The notes: generated by a model not told the origin, from the letters alone. A DNA stretch of 64,000 nt from Candidatus Schekmanbacteria bacterium (GCA_016219965.1 JACRJM010000004.1:186001-250000), one strand, 5' to 3'; shown: positions 46,700-55,397, numbered from the stretch's first letter. A program made the numbers and translations.

Positions 46700-47785
46700 T
46701 TAGCGGGATTTCCCTGACAGCTTCGCGAAAGTCTTCGCATTGTTTATCGCAACAGTAGCCTGTGCGGAAAGCGTTGCAAGCAGTTCCTCGTCATCTGTTG
46801 TGAATGCATTGAGACGAGTGCTGTCAACGTTGATAACGCCTATGATTTTATCTTCAAGGAGCATCGGTACAGCCAGCTCTGAACGGACTTCCCTTGCGGC
46901 TACGACATACTTGGGATTTTTACTTACATCATTTTCAATGATAGGTTTTCCGGTTTGTGCTACAGAGCCGGTTATCCCCTCGCCGATGTGCAGCTTGATC
47001 CGTTCAGATACGTCAGACTGAAGCCCCCTTGATGACATGATCTGCAGTATGTCGCTTCCTTCCTCAATCAGCATGATAGAGCCGCTTGTCCCGTTTGTAA
47101 GGGCGATTGCCTTGTCAACTATGAGGTCGAGAAGCTTTTGAAGTTCAAGCGTGCTTGTCATTGCCTTGCTTATTTCGCAAAGTGCTGTGAGCCTCTCATT
47201 TTTCTGTTTCATCTTCCTGTGGGTGTTTGAACTTTGTATATCTATGGCCGCGAGATTTGCGAGAATGCTCAGAAGCTTTAGTTCATTTTCAGTAAAGTTA
47301 CTCCCATCCCTTTTTGAATCAGCAGTTATAACGCCGAACACTTCGTCCTGATATATTATTGGTGCTCCAATTACGTTTTTAACGTCTAACCCGGTAATAA
47401 TTGTACATTCCCTGTTGTTCATAGCAGGTTCTTTATGCTTTGCTATATCGCCGACAAATCCTTCTCCAACATTGATGTTTGTCGTCTCAACGATTCTCTG
47501 ATTCATAAGTCCGTTATACGAGGCGATTCTCAGACCTCCGCTTGTTTTATCAAGAAGGAAGAGAATAGAACGTTCGGTGTTCAGGATAAGGGTTATTGAG
47601 CTTGTAATGAGGTGTAATGTCTTCTCAGGCTCGGTAAAAGTGCTTTTCATCGCCTTGCCTATTTCGAGAAGCATTGTCGTATGGGAGTGATAAAAGTAAT
47701 CCCGCTCATGGGCTGAAATAGCCTTTAACGGTGAATCACTTCTCGTTGCTCCTATGTTTTCTAAGAATTCTTTTAGTTTTCCCAT
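46700..47785 (-). CDS. Tandem GAF-domain protein
   Basis: The protein has 361 residues: a short helical N-terminus and two GAF domains, about 30-190 and 205-355, the second with SIMLIEEGSDILQIMSSRGL and GVINVDSTRLNAFTTDDEELL. There is no histidine kinase, cyclase or DNA-binding domain, so it is a free sensor module. It starts four bases after the stop of the Fis-type regulator gene and is surely co-transcribed with it. A small ligand or redox signal passed between the two proteins is plausible. Ligand unknown. Confidence 0.85.
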   Translation of the reverse strand: MGKLKEFLENIGATRSDSPLKAISAHERDYFYHSHTTMLLEIGKAMKSTFTEPEKTLHLITSSITLILNTERSILFLLDKTSGGLRIASYNGLMNQRIVETTNINVGEGFVGDIAKHKEPAMNNRECTIITGLDVKNVIGAPIIYQDEVFGVITADSKRDGSNFTENELKLLSILANLAAIDIQSSNTHRKMKQKNERLTALCEISKAMTSTLELQKLLDLIVDKAIALTNGTSGSIMLIEEGSDILQIMSSRGLQSDVSERIKLHIGEGITGSVAQTGKPIIENDVSKNPKYVVAAREVRSELAVPMLLEDKIIGVINVDSTRLNAFTTDDEELLATLSAQATVAINNAKTFAKLSGKSR

Positions 47786-47789
47786 AGAC

Positions 47790-48845
47790 CTATAATTTTA
47801 TATTGTATTCATCGCATTTTCTCATAAGAGTATTCCTGTGGATACCAAGAAGTTCTGCCGCCTTGCACCTGTTGCCGCTGGTGGTCTTTAGTACTCTCAT
47901 GATGTATGCCTTCTCAAATTCTCTTAATGTCAGCCTCGCCTCAAGCACCTGATTAAGCCGCTGCGGATTAAAGGAAACAGAAGAGACGTTCTTCTTTAAT
48001 CTTGATTTCAGCCCTGCGAGTTTGAACAGTTTTATGATCTGATTTTTTGTTCCTACAATGTTAAAACCTGCAACAGATGATTTGATGTTTCTCATCATCA
48101 ATGCAAGGCATTTCAGCATCTTCTCTTCATTGTTGCGGATCTTCTTTATTTCTTTAAGCAATTTATCGCTTACTATCCTCTCATCATGTTTCCTGAGCGC
48201 TTCAAGCTCATGAACTGTCCGCGACGGATTGATGTTCGCAATGACTTTCACCTTTTTTGCCAGACCTGTTGCAGTAAGGGAATTGATTATCTTTGAACTG
48301 TAAACAGGTGATGTGAGGAAAAATGTTGCGCCAATCTTAATATCTCTTTCAAAGTGCCTTATGGTTGCTTCAAAAGGCTTTTCCTCGAAATCTATTATCG
48401 AGCCAATAAGAAATTCCATTTTATCGTGAGCCTTCCCGGCTGACATGCTGTTTATTACAGAATGCATCTCATCCACAGATATTCCTTTTTTGCCTTCAGA
48501 ATCTCCCTTATAATTGAATAAGTGCGTGTTGTTTTCTGAGATGCAAAGATTGCGTATGCCAAGAAACCAGCTTGTCGTAACAAGAGAAGACATCTTCCTT
48601 TTGCTGTGAGAATTGCCGCAAAAATTAAATATTATATCCACTCCGGTATCTTTTAATATATGCGAAATGGCAAGCGAGGACATTCCCATGTCAGTGGTAA
48701 GATTCTCATTTATTATGATAGCGTCAACAAATGGACTGACAGATTCTGCGTATTTTAAAACATCGCCCGGCGATTTAAACTGGTTGAGGTTGATCTGAGT
48801 TGTGATGACAAAATTATCCTTCTTGAGCTCTTCTTCTAATGACAT
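47790..48845 (-). CDS. MTHFR-like domain fused to Fis-type helix-turn-helix
   Basis: The protein has 351 residues. Residues 10-215 follow the methylenetetrahydrofolate reductase barrel: FVITTQINL at strand 1, VDAIIINENLTTDMGMSSLA at strand 2, then SSLVTTSWFLGIRNLCIS and DIKIGATFFLTSPVY, where MetF has LGIRNVL and AGAxFFxTQ. The catalytic Glu of strand 1 (E28 in E. coli MetF) appears as Gln17. Residues 303-351 (LREFEKAYIMRVLK ... AAELLGIHRNTLMRK) are a Fis DNA-binding domain as at the end of NtrC proteins, but there is no AAA+ domain. A folate- or flavin-sensing regulator is a good hypothesis. Confidence 0.8.
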   Translation of the reverse strand: MSLEEELKKDNFVITTQINLNQFKSPGDVLKYAESVSPFVDAIIINENLTTDMGMSSLAISHILKDTGVDIIFNFCGNSHSKRKMSSLVTTSWFLGIRNLCISENNTHLFNYKGDSEGKKGISVDEMHSVINSMSAGKAHDKMEFLIGSIIDFEEKPFEATIRHFERDIKIGATFFLTSPVYSSKIINSLTATGLAKKVKVIANINPSRTVHELEALRKHDERIVSDKLLKEIKKIRNNEEKMLKCLALMMRNIKSSVAGFNIVGTKNQIIKLFKLAGLKSRLKKNVSSVSFNPQRLNQVLEARLTLREFEKAYIMRVLKTTSGNRCKAAELLGIHRNTLMRKCDEYNIKL

Positions 48846-49007
48846 ATAAGTATCCGGAAGTCTTAATATTAAGAGGTTACACTTTCTGCATAATAAATTT
48901 TACAACAGTAGTGTCAATAGATTTTTTGATTTATTCATCAATATTTATAAAATATAATTCATAGGATATTTAATGTGTTATTTATTCTGAAGAATGGAGG
49001 AGGGCAG

Positions 49008-49577
49008 ATGGAACTGAAGGATGCAGTAAAAGGACGTCGGAGCATACGGAAATTCAGAGAAAAGGCCGTATCTAAAGATAAGATTGAGGCAATAATAAAT
49101 GATGCGCTTTGGGCGCCTTCCCCTATGAACAGGCAGAACTGGAAAATATTCGTCCTTACAGGGAAAAGAAAAAATGAACTTATAAGTCTTTGCAGTAAGT
49201 CTTATGAATTTATCAGACCCCGTCTTGAAAAACTTTTTAAGCCATCAGTAGTTGAGTGGACAAAAAAATTCTTTGAGGATTTTGGCGGTGCTCCAATAGT
49301 TTTAGTTATATATTATATACCGTCAGGCGAGGAGAGCACCGGAGATCTTCAGGGGACAGCCGCATTGATTCAAAACCTTTTGCTCCTTCTTCATGCAGAA
49401 GGGCTTGCTGGATGCTGGATGACAGGTCCGATCCATGTAAGCGATGATATCAATTCGTATTTTGGGGTTGATGGGATGGAACTTGTTGCCGTGATTCCTG
49501 CCGGCTATCCTGACCAGACTCCGCCGGTGCCGCCAAGGAGGGGAGGAAATGTTGAATATCTGGGGTTTGACGAGTGA
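49008..49577 (+). CDS. Nitroreductase-family protein
   Basis: The protein has 189 residues from the ATG at 49008, which follows GGAGGAGGG by a few bases; an ATG at 48975 lies ahead of that site. It opens MELKDAVKGRRSIRKFREKAV, the FMN-binding start of the family, with WAPSPMNRQNWKIFVL and GLAGCWMTGPI. These enzymes are FMN-dependent NAD(P)H oxidoreductases for nitro compounds, quinones or flavin substrates. It stands alone, divergent from the Fis-type regulator gene. Confidence 0.9.
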   Translation: MELKDAVKGRRSIRKFREKAVSKDKIEAIINDALWAPSPMNRQNWKIFVLTGKRKNELISLCSKSYEFIRPRLEKLFKPSVVEWTKKFFEDFGGAPIVLVIYYIPSGEESTGDLQGTAALIQNLLLLLHAEGLAGCWMTGPIHVSDDINSYFGVDGMELVAVIPAGYPDQTPPVPPRRGGNVEYLGFDE

Positions 49578-49676
49578 GGCAACACCTGCGTTATCGTTGT
49601 TGTTTTCTCTATTGAGACTATGATAAATTTTATGTGCGTTTGGAAAGAGCTCTGTTAGAGTTTCAAAGGATTAAAA

Positions 49677-51437
49677 ATGGAAATAAAAAAAATCGGTGTT
49701 GCGGGGCTTGGTATTATGGGTTCCGGGATAACTGTGACAGCGGTGAGAGCAGGACTCAAAGTAATCGCTCTTGAGGTAACGGAGGAGGCTCTGGCAAACG
49801 GGAAACAAAGTGTAGAAGATTATTTTGCTCAAAGCGTGAAAAGAGGGAAGATGTCTGTGGCAGAGCGCACTGAAGTTCTTTCAAGAGTAAGCTGGACAAC
49901 AGATCTAAGGGATATGGCTGATTCTGATGCCATTATTGAAGCTGTAAATGAGGATTTGAGTTTAAAAAGCCGCCTTTTTAAAAGGCTTAATGATGTGGCC
50001 TCCGATGCATGCATATTTATTACAAATACCTCGACGCTTTCAGTCACAAAGATAGCATCTGCATCTGGAAGGTCCGACCGCGTTATAGGAATACATTTCT
50101 GCAACCCTGCACCTCTCATGGAGCTTGTGGAAATCGCGGTAACACCCCATACCTCGAAAAGTACTTTAGCATTTGCGAAAGAGCTTGCAGAAAGGTTGGG
50201 GAAAGTGTGTGTAGTAAATGAAGATGCTCCTGGGCATATCGTAAATGTCCTGCTCATGCCTCTCTGGGCTGATGCTGTCAGGCTTTATGAACAGAAGATC
50301 GCAACCGCCGAAGACATTGATACTGTATGCAGGATAGGGTTCGGGCACCCCAAGGGCCCTCTTGAGATGATAGATATAGCAGGCACTTCCATAACCGCAA
50401 CAGTACTCAAGAACCTTTATGAGGAGACAGGAGAAAAGCGTCAGCGCTGTCCGAGAATCCTGGAAAAGATGGCTTCAGCCGGCATGACAGGCAGAAAATC
50501 AGGGACTGGTTTTTATAAATATAAGAGCAAAGGCGCATTCGGGACTACCGATGATGATGAGCAGAAAGAAATGGATACAGGCGGTAAAACAGATGTTAAA
50601 AAACTGGGAGTTGTTGGTTTTGGCACGATGGGGATGGGGATTGCGCAGACTGTGTCTGAATACGGCATTGATGTGGTCGCCATTGACACTGATGAGTCTT
50701 TATTGAAAAACGGCATCCATCAGATAGAAAAATTCCTCGCAAGGAGGGTAGCCAAGGGGGTCCTGACACAGCAGCAGGCAAACGATGCAAGGGGATGTAT
50801 CAAGACCTCGACGGATTATTTTGCTCTGGCTGCATGCGATCTGGTTGTAGAAGCTGTATTTGAAAAGCTAGAGGTTAAGCAGGATGTCTTCAGGCAGATA
50901 GAAGAGTCTGTCAGGGATGAGACGGTTATAGCTTCCAACACTTCCTGCATACCGCTTACAGAAATTGCGGCAGCGCTTAAAAAACCGGCAAGAGCGTGCG
51001 GTCTCCATTTCTTTAATCCTGTGCCGCTGATGAATATAGTGGAAATAGTACGCGCCATGCAGACTTCGGAAACAACTCTTAAAAGGGTGACGGAGTTTGC
51101 AAAGGCAATAGGGAGAGCACCTGTATTCTGCAAGGATATGCCGGGCTTTATATCTAACAGGCTTCTTATCCCATATCTTTTTCAGGCTTACAGGAAATTT
51201 GATGAAGGGCTTGCCTCTGTTTACGACATAGACCGCTCTATGGAACTTGGAGCCGGATTCCCGATGGGACCATTCATGATTTCAGATTTGATCGGTCTTG
51301 ATGTGCTTTTCCATATCGGTGAGTCCATGTACCTTGAAACTGCCGACCGTGACTTTGCCCCTCCTCCAGTATTGCGCAGGATGATAGCCGCCGGCTATCT
51401 CGGCAGAAAGAGCGGAAGAGGGTTTTACGAGTATTGA
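49677..51437 (+). CDS. Tandem-fused 3-hydroxyacyl-CoA dehydrogenase
   Basis: The protein has 586 residues, two complete 3-hydroxybutyryl-CoA-dehydrogenase units head to tail. Each has an NAD site (GLGIMGSG near residue 10, GFGTMGMG near 316), a catalytic His-Glu segment (IHFCNPAPLMELVEI and LHFFNPVPLMNIVEI) and the C-terminal helical domain (GHPKGPLEMIDIAG; GAGFPMGPFMISDLIGL). A short acidic linker joins them near residue 290. Single-domain relatives are about 285 residues and act as dimers, so this fusion may be a built-in dimer with two active sites. Acts in fatty-acid or butyrate metabolism. Confidence 0.92.
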   Translation: MEIKKIGVAGLGIMGSGITVTAVRAGLKVIALEVTEEALANGKQSVEDYFAQSVKRGKMSVAERTEVLSRVSWTTDLRDMADSDAIIEAVNEDLSLKSRLFKRLNDVASDACIFITNTSTLSVTKIASASGRSDRVIGIHFCNPAPLMELVEIAVTPHTSKSTLAFAKELAERLGKVCVVNEDAPGHIVNVLLMPLWADAVRLYEQKIATAEDIDTVCRIGFGHPKGPLEMIDIAGTSITATVLKNLYEETGEKRQRCPRILEKMASAGMTGRKSGTGFYKYKSKGAFGTTDDDEQKEMDTGGKTDVKKLGVVGFGTMGMGIAQTVSEYGIDVVAIDTDESLLKNGIHQIEKFLARRVAKGVLTQQQANDARGCIKTSTDYFALAACDLVVEAVFEKLEVKQDVFRQIEESVRDETVIASNTSCIPLTEIAAALKKPARACGLHFFNPVPLMNIVEIVRAMQTSETTLKRVTEFAKAIGRAPVFCKDMPGFISNRLLIPYLFQAYRKFDEGLASVYDIDRSMELGAGFPMGPFMISDLIGLDVLFHIGESMYLETADRDFAPPPVLRRMIAAGYLGRKSGRGFYEY

Positions 51438-51474
51438 TTGACAATGTGTACGTTATGTATTGGAGATAAAAATA

Positions 51475-51597
51475 ATGATAACAATAACAGCGTTTCAGGA
51501 AACAATTTATTTGCTGTCTATTCCCGGAATGAGAGAGTCTATCCGCAAAGGACTCAAAACACCCGTTGAAAAGTGCAGCAAAAAAATTAAGTGGTGA
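51475..51597 (+). pseudogene. Phd/YefM-type antitoxin remnant (C-terminal half only)
   Basis: A 40-residue frame whose segment QETIYLLSIPGMRESIRKGL, then KTPVEKCSKKIKW, matches the C-terminal, toxin-binding half of Phd/YefM antitoxins (usual ending: SIPGMRESI...TPIEECSEELDW). The DNA-binding N-terminal half is missing: an in-frame stop lies at 51439. GGAG lies nine bases before the ATG, so it may still be made. The final acidic residues of the family are Lys here. No YoeB- or Doc-like toxin gene is adjacent. A decayed or reduced toxin-antitoxin module is likely. Confidence 0.6.
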
Positions 51598-51626
51598 TTT
51601 GGAAGGTGCCTCAGGACAAAAAATGG

Positions 51627-52091
51627 ATGCCGCGGGAAAAATGGGATGCACTGGTGCGGGGAGAAACCTGCCCATTGTGTTCCGAGATATCTTTGGATGA
51701 AAGAACAAGAAATAAAAATGGAATAATTGCAGAACTCAGCATGAGCTGTTTGCGGCTTTCCATTGACCAGTCAATCGCCGGCTATTGCGTGCTTATCTCA
51801 AAAAAGCATGTTCGTGAAATTTATCATCTAAATAGCGAAGAGCAGCAGCTATATTTCAACGACATTATGCGTGTTTCCAGAGTGCTTGAACGGCTCTTTG
51901 CTCCTGCTAAGATGAATTATGAAATACTTGGCAACCTTGTTCCGCATCTGCACTGTCATATTAAGCCCCGTTACTATGGCGATGCTGCTCCGGGGGCACC
52001 GATTTACCCGGGTGACAATCCGCTTTATCTTACAGATCCAGAATACAATGAAAGGGCGAGGCTGATAATAGAGGCTCTTGCTGCAATATGA
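51627..52091 (+). CDS. HIT-family hydrolase
   Basis: From the ATG at 51627 the protein has 154 residues; a GTG at 51591 would overlap the antitoxin remnant and add 12 residues. ETCPLCSE may bind zinc as in many HIT proteins, and VPHLHCHIKPR carries the histidine triad (H-x-H-x-H). These proteins cleave nucleoside phosphates or phosphoramidates. The cellular substrate is not evident. Neighbours give no clue. Confidence 0.88.
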   Translation: MPREKWDALVRGETCPLCSEISLDERTRNKNGIIAELSMSCLRLSIDQSIAGYCVLISKKHVREIYHLNSEEQQLYFNDIMRVSRVLERLFAPAKMNYEILGNLVPHLHCHIKPRYYGDAAPGAPIYPGDNPLYLTDPEYNERARLIIEALAAI

Positions 52092-52133
52092 TAGGGCGAA
52101 ACGCAAAGAAAAATATTTTCTTTAACAAAATAT

Positions 52134-52168
52134 CTTGCAAAATAGAAATACGATTTCTATAATGCAAG
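52134..52168 (+). promoter_or_regulatory. 16-bp dyad ending one base before the DUF4143 start codon
   Basis: CTTGCAAAATAGAAAT and ATTTCTATAATGCAAG pair at 14 of 16 positions around a three-base centre. The right arm ends one base before the ATG at 52170, where a ribosome site would be; no Shine-Dalgarno sequence is seen. It could be an operator, an RNA hairpin controlling translation, or a site tied to gene mobility. Confidence 0.5.
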
Positions 52169-52169
52169 C

Positions 52170-53336
52170 ATGATGCTTATAAAACGGTCAATTTCATCAA
52201 AACTGTCAAAATATCTGAGATTGTTTCCAATCGTGGTTATCGTAGGCCCGAGACAGGCAGGAAAAACCACATTTGCAAAAATGGAACTGCCGGATTGGAA
52301 ATATTTCGATATGGAGAAGCCGGCAGATCACAGCAGAATATCATCAGATATCGCTTTTTTCCTTAATCAGTATGGTGAGCATTGCATAATAGATGAGGCG
52401 CAGACTCTTCCGGAACTGTTTCCAGCTCTTAGAAACCATATTGATGGCAGCAGGGGAAAGAAGGGTCGTATAGTATTGCTTGGCTCGGTCAATCCTCTTT
52501 TGATTAAAAGCATTTCAGAGACACTTGCCGGTAGAGTGGGATTTATTGAAATTCAACCGTTCAGTTATGCTGAAGCGAATGCGCTCAGAAAAACTGAGCT
52601 TGAGTCATTCTGGCTTTCCGGTGGTTATCCGGAACCGTTCATGTGGAATGATAAAGACCGTATAACGTGGATGGAACATTATGTACGAACATTCGTTGAA
52701 AGGGATGTTTTTACCTTGTTAGGCACTTCCTTTTCTCCTCAACAGCAGATGAAACTGCTGACTATGACGGCGCACATGCATGCCAAGCTTTGGAATGCTT
52801 CACAGACCGCTTCGGCATTTGGGACAAGCTATCACACTATCAATCGGTACGTCGAATTGATGGAAACTTTCTTTCTCGTGGACAGACTTCTTCCATATTA
52901 TCAAAATGTCGGGAAACGTCTTGTAAAAAGTTCCAAGTTGTATTTCCGTGATACCGGACTGCTTCATTATTTGTTGAATATATCATCTCTTGAGACATTG
53001 AGGACGTCGCCATACAGGGGCTTCAGTTTTGAAGGTTTAGTAATCGAGCAACTAAAACGGAGGTATCTGCAAAACCCATCAGACAGCGCACGATTCTTTT
53101 TTTACAGGACATCTCAGGGAGATGAAATAGATTTTCTGGTTCAAGATGCGAAGGGTCTTCATGCTTATGAAATCAAGACATCTACCACTGTTGACACAGA
53201 GGATCTGAAAGGTTTTTCAAAAAGCCTTGAACAGTTGGGTTTAAAAAAAGGGACGGTAGTCTATTTTGGCGAGGAAGATTTCAAGCTTGACCGGTGTATA
53301 ACGGTAAAATCTGCCACATCCCTTTTATTGTCATAA
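52170..53336 (+). CDS. AAA+ ATPase with DUF4143 domain
   Basis: The protein has 388 residues, usual for the family. Walker A is GPRQAGKTT near residue 26, Walker B CIIDEAQTLPELFPAL near 73, sensor-like LLGSVNPLLIK, then the DUF4143 C-terminal part with FVERDVF, NRYVELMETFFLVDRL, KLYFRDTGLLHYLL and a nuclease-like end FYRTSQGDEIDFLVQ ... HAYEIKTS. Function is unknown. The genes occur in scattered, variable copies and are often thought mobile. It is transcribed alone, with a dyad at its start. Confidence 0.9.
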   Translation: MMLIKRSISSKLSKYLRLFPIVVIVGPRQAGKTTFAKMELPDWKYFDMEKPADHSRISSDIAFFLNQYGEHCIIDEAQTLPELFPALRNHIDGSRGKKGRIVLLGSVNPLLIKSISETLAGRVGFIEIQPFSYAEANALRKTELESFWLSGGYPEPFMWNDKDRITWMEHYVRTFVERDVFTLLGTSFSPQQQMKLLTMTAHMHAKLWNASQTASAFGTSYHTINRYVELMETFFLVDRLLPYYQNVGKRLVKSSKLYFRDTGLLHYLLNISSLETLRTSPYRGFSFEGLVIEQLKRRYLQNPSDSARFFFYRTSQGDEIDFLVQDAKGLHAYEIKTSTTVDTEDLKGFSKSLEQLGLKKGTVVYFGEEDFKLDRCITVKSATSLLLS

Positions 53337-53411
53337 AGCAGGTTGATTTGCTTATTAATATTGTCACCCTATATAAATTACACGCAACAAGATGCCGTGC
53401 TGTATCAAGTC

Positions 53412-53436
53412 TTAGAGTTCTTTAATAAAACTCTAA
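53412..53436. repeat. Hairpin overlapping the TauE stop codon
   Basis: TTAGAGTT and AACTCTAA are perfect eight-base arms with a nine-base loop. There is no T run on either side, so it is a poor terminator by itself, though it sits between two convergent genes. Confidence 0.35.
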
Positions 53437-53822
53437 ATCCACTTCAACCTTTGCAAGGCTCCCAGTAATAAGTAAAAGCCCATGAATATGACAAAGATTG
53501 AAAATGCCAATCTAAGATATGGGCCTTTAATATTATTGGCAAAAAATGCGCCAATCCAGCCTCCCACGACCAAGCCTGCGGCAATGAATAATGCTGTTTT
53601 GAAATCAACATTGCCATGGCGGTAATACTCGATCACGGCCGCAATTCCCACGGGAGGAAGCATGATGGCAAGGCTTGTCCCTGTAGCTGTATGCTGTGAG
53701 AAACCGACGAGATAGATAAGTGCGGGAATGATGAGTATACCGCCGCCTATACCAAAGAAACCTGACGCAACCCCTGAAACAAGACCAATTGCTAACAAAA
53801 GGAAGGTTGAAGGACTGTTCAT
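53433..53822 (-). CDS. TauE/SafE-family membrane protein, half-size
   Basis: The protein has 129 residues with four membrane helices. It starts with GLVSGVASGFFGIGGGILIIP, the family signature, and ATGTSLAIMLPPVG. Full TauE/SafE proteins are about 250 residues with two such halves; half-size forms of about 120 residues are common and probably dimerise. It may export sulfite or sulfoacetate, or another anion. It lies convergent with the DUF4143 gene. Confidence 0.88.
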   Translation of the reverse strand: MNSPSTFLLLAIGLVSGVASGFFGIGGGILIIPALIYLVGFSQHTATGTSLAIMLPPVGIAAVIEYYRHGNVDFKTALFIAAGLVVGGWIGAFFANNIKGPYLRLAFSIFVIFMGFYLLLGALQRLKWI

Positions 53823-53910
53823 TCAATATCTCCTATTTTTTCATACATTATGCTCCAATGCCATTTATTTGTTGAAATTTAGTATTTGTTCCTTGAGGTT
53901 TCACTTTCAA

Positions 53911-54660
53911 TCATTTCTTCTCTGCCTCGATTATAAAAAACATGTTCTTAAATTCCGTTGCGCTTTCGGTATAAGATGTATGTTCGAGTTCAGTTTCTTT
54001 TAAGAGATTTATCTTAAAGCGTGAAAAGTAGTCGGTCACATCTTTTTCGTCAAAGAAATGATACACTGCTCCTGCTATCCCTTCTTCGGTAAGTCTGAAT
54101 GTTCTTTCTTCGAGTTTTTCTCCGTTCTTTTCTCCGAGATAACATAAGGTGTTTTTTACAGACCTTATGCTTGCAAGCAGCTTGCCTCCGGGCTTTATGA
54201 GCCTGTATAGCTCATCGATTGTCTGCCTGCATTCTGAAGACTTCCCGATGTGAATCACTCTCCATGCAAGTATAAGATCAAAAGTGTTGTCCCTGAACGG
54301 GACTGTCAGCATATTCCCCTTTACGAGTGATGCCCCCGAAGAATAAGAAGATGAATGAAAAGAAGAATTCGGAGATGAATGGGAAATAATATTCCGTGAA
54401 GAAAGGATTGCCTTGTCTGATATATCGATTCCAATAGTTAATCCGAACTTGTTCCTGAGAACAGGGATGTGTCTTCCAAGTCCGCATCCCAGGTCCAGCG
54501 CAGTTTTTCCATTGGGAAGAGTTTTTACGAAATTTAAAACATAGTTATCAGGTGAAGCGAGCGAATAAGAGCCGCTTTCAAATGCATTATTCCAAGTATC
54601 TTCCTCTTTCTTATCTGTTTTCTTATCAGGCTTCCGGTCATTGTATTCCAACGGATTCAA
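53911..54660 (-). CDS. Class I SAM-dependent methyltransferase
   Basis: The protein has 249 residues. TALDLGCGLGRHIPVL is the SAM-binding motif I and LILAWRVIHIGKSSE covers the motif IV area; the C-terminal half has IKPGGKLLASIRS. A Ser-rich insert (SHSSPNSSFHSSSYSSGAS) interrupts the fold after motif II and is encoded by low-complexity sequence. The substrate is unknown. It overlaps the sirtuin gene by four bases, so the two are coupled. Confidence 0.85.
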   Translation of the reverse strand: MNPLEYNDRKPDKKTDKKEEDTWNNAFESGSYSLASPDNYVLNFVKTLPNGKTALDLGCGLGRHIPVLRNKFGLTIGIDISDKAILSSRNIISHSSPNSSFHSSSYSSGASLVKGNMLTVPFRDNTFDLILAWRVIHIGKSSECRQTIDELYRLIKPGGKLLASIRSVKNTLCYLGEKNGEKLEERTFRLTEEGIAGAVYHFFDEKDVTDYFSRFKINLLKETELEHTSYTESATEFKNMFFIIEAEKK

Positions 54661-55397
54661 GTCCTTTCGATTGCTTCGATAATTGCCGGAAGGGCTGCAC
54701 CGGCAGAAGCTTCAATTGTGATGTCCGCAATCTCAAGAGAAAGCGGTGTTCTTTCAGGATTTATCTCTATTATCTTTGCTCCGTTCTCCTTTGCCGCAAC
54801 AGGTATGTCAGCCGCAGGGGTTACAAGTGCTGATGTCCCGATGACAAGCATGACATCGCATGACCTTGCCTCAGAGAAAGATTCCGACAGGGCTTTTTGA
54901 GGTATCTGTTCTCCGAAAAATACTACGTCAGGTCTTAATATACCTCCGCAGGCGCACTTTGGCGGAAGTGTTTCGCAGGATATTTCTTTTGAATTATATT
55001 TTCCCCTGCATTCCATACACAAAACAAATGCATTGGTCCCGTGGAATTCTATGACCTTTTTGCTCCCTCCGGCCTGATGAAGACCGTCGACATTCTGAGT
55101 TATGATTGATTTTAAGAAACCCATCTCTTCAAGCCTTGCGAGGCTTTTGTGTCCTAAGTTCGGCTCTGCACTGTTTATAACTGCCAATAGTTCTTTCAGC
55201 ATTACCCATACTTTCCCGGGATTTCTCATAAAAGAATCTATATGTGCATATACCTCAGGGTCATACCTGTTCCATATCCCGTTTTTGCCGCGGAAAGGAT
55301 CTATCCCGCTTTCCGCTGATATTCCTGCGCCTGTGAGTGCGCACATTTTTTTTGAGTTCTTTATTATTCTCGCGGTATCAGTTATTTTTTTGTCCAT
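54657..55397 (-). CDS. cobB: NAD-dependent protein deacylase (Sir2 family)
   Basis: The protein has 246 residues. GAGISAESGIDPFRG and ITQNVDGLHQAGG are the NAD and catalytic motifs (His in ENxDGLH-like loop: EFHGTN). Zinc is held by Cys in CMECRGKY and PKCACGG. GTSALVTPAADIP is the C-terminal NAD segment. It removes acyl groups from lysines, regulating enzymes such as acetyl-CoA synthetase. It is upstream of and coupled to the methyltransferase gene. Confidence 0.92.
   Translation of the reverse strand: MDKKITDTARIIKNSKKMCALTGAGISAESGIDPFRGKNGIWNRYDPEVYAHIDSFMRNPGKVWVMLKELLAVINSAEPNLGHKSLARLEEMGFLKSIITQNVDGLHQAGGSKKVIEFHGTNAFVLCMECRGKYNSKEISCETLPPKCACGGILRPDVVFFGEQIPQKALSESFSEARSCDVMLVIGTSALVTPAADIPVAAKENGAKIIEINPERTPLSLEIADITIEASAGAALPAIIEAIERT

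Noticed and set aside
50166-50348. Short minus-strand frame inside the 3-hydroxyacyl-CoA dehydrogenase
   Set aside because: Antisense shadow with no ribosome site or recognisable domain.
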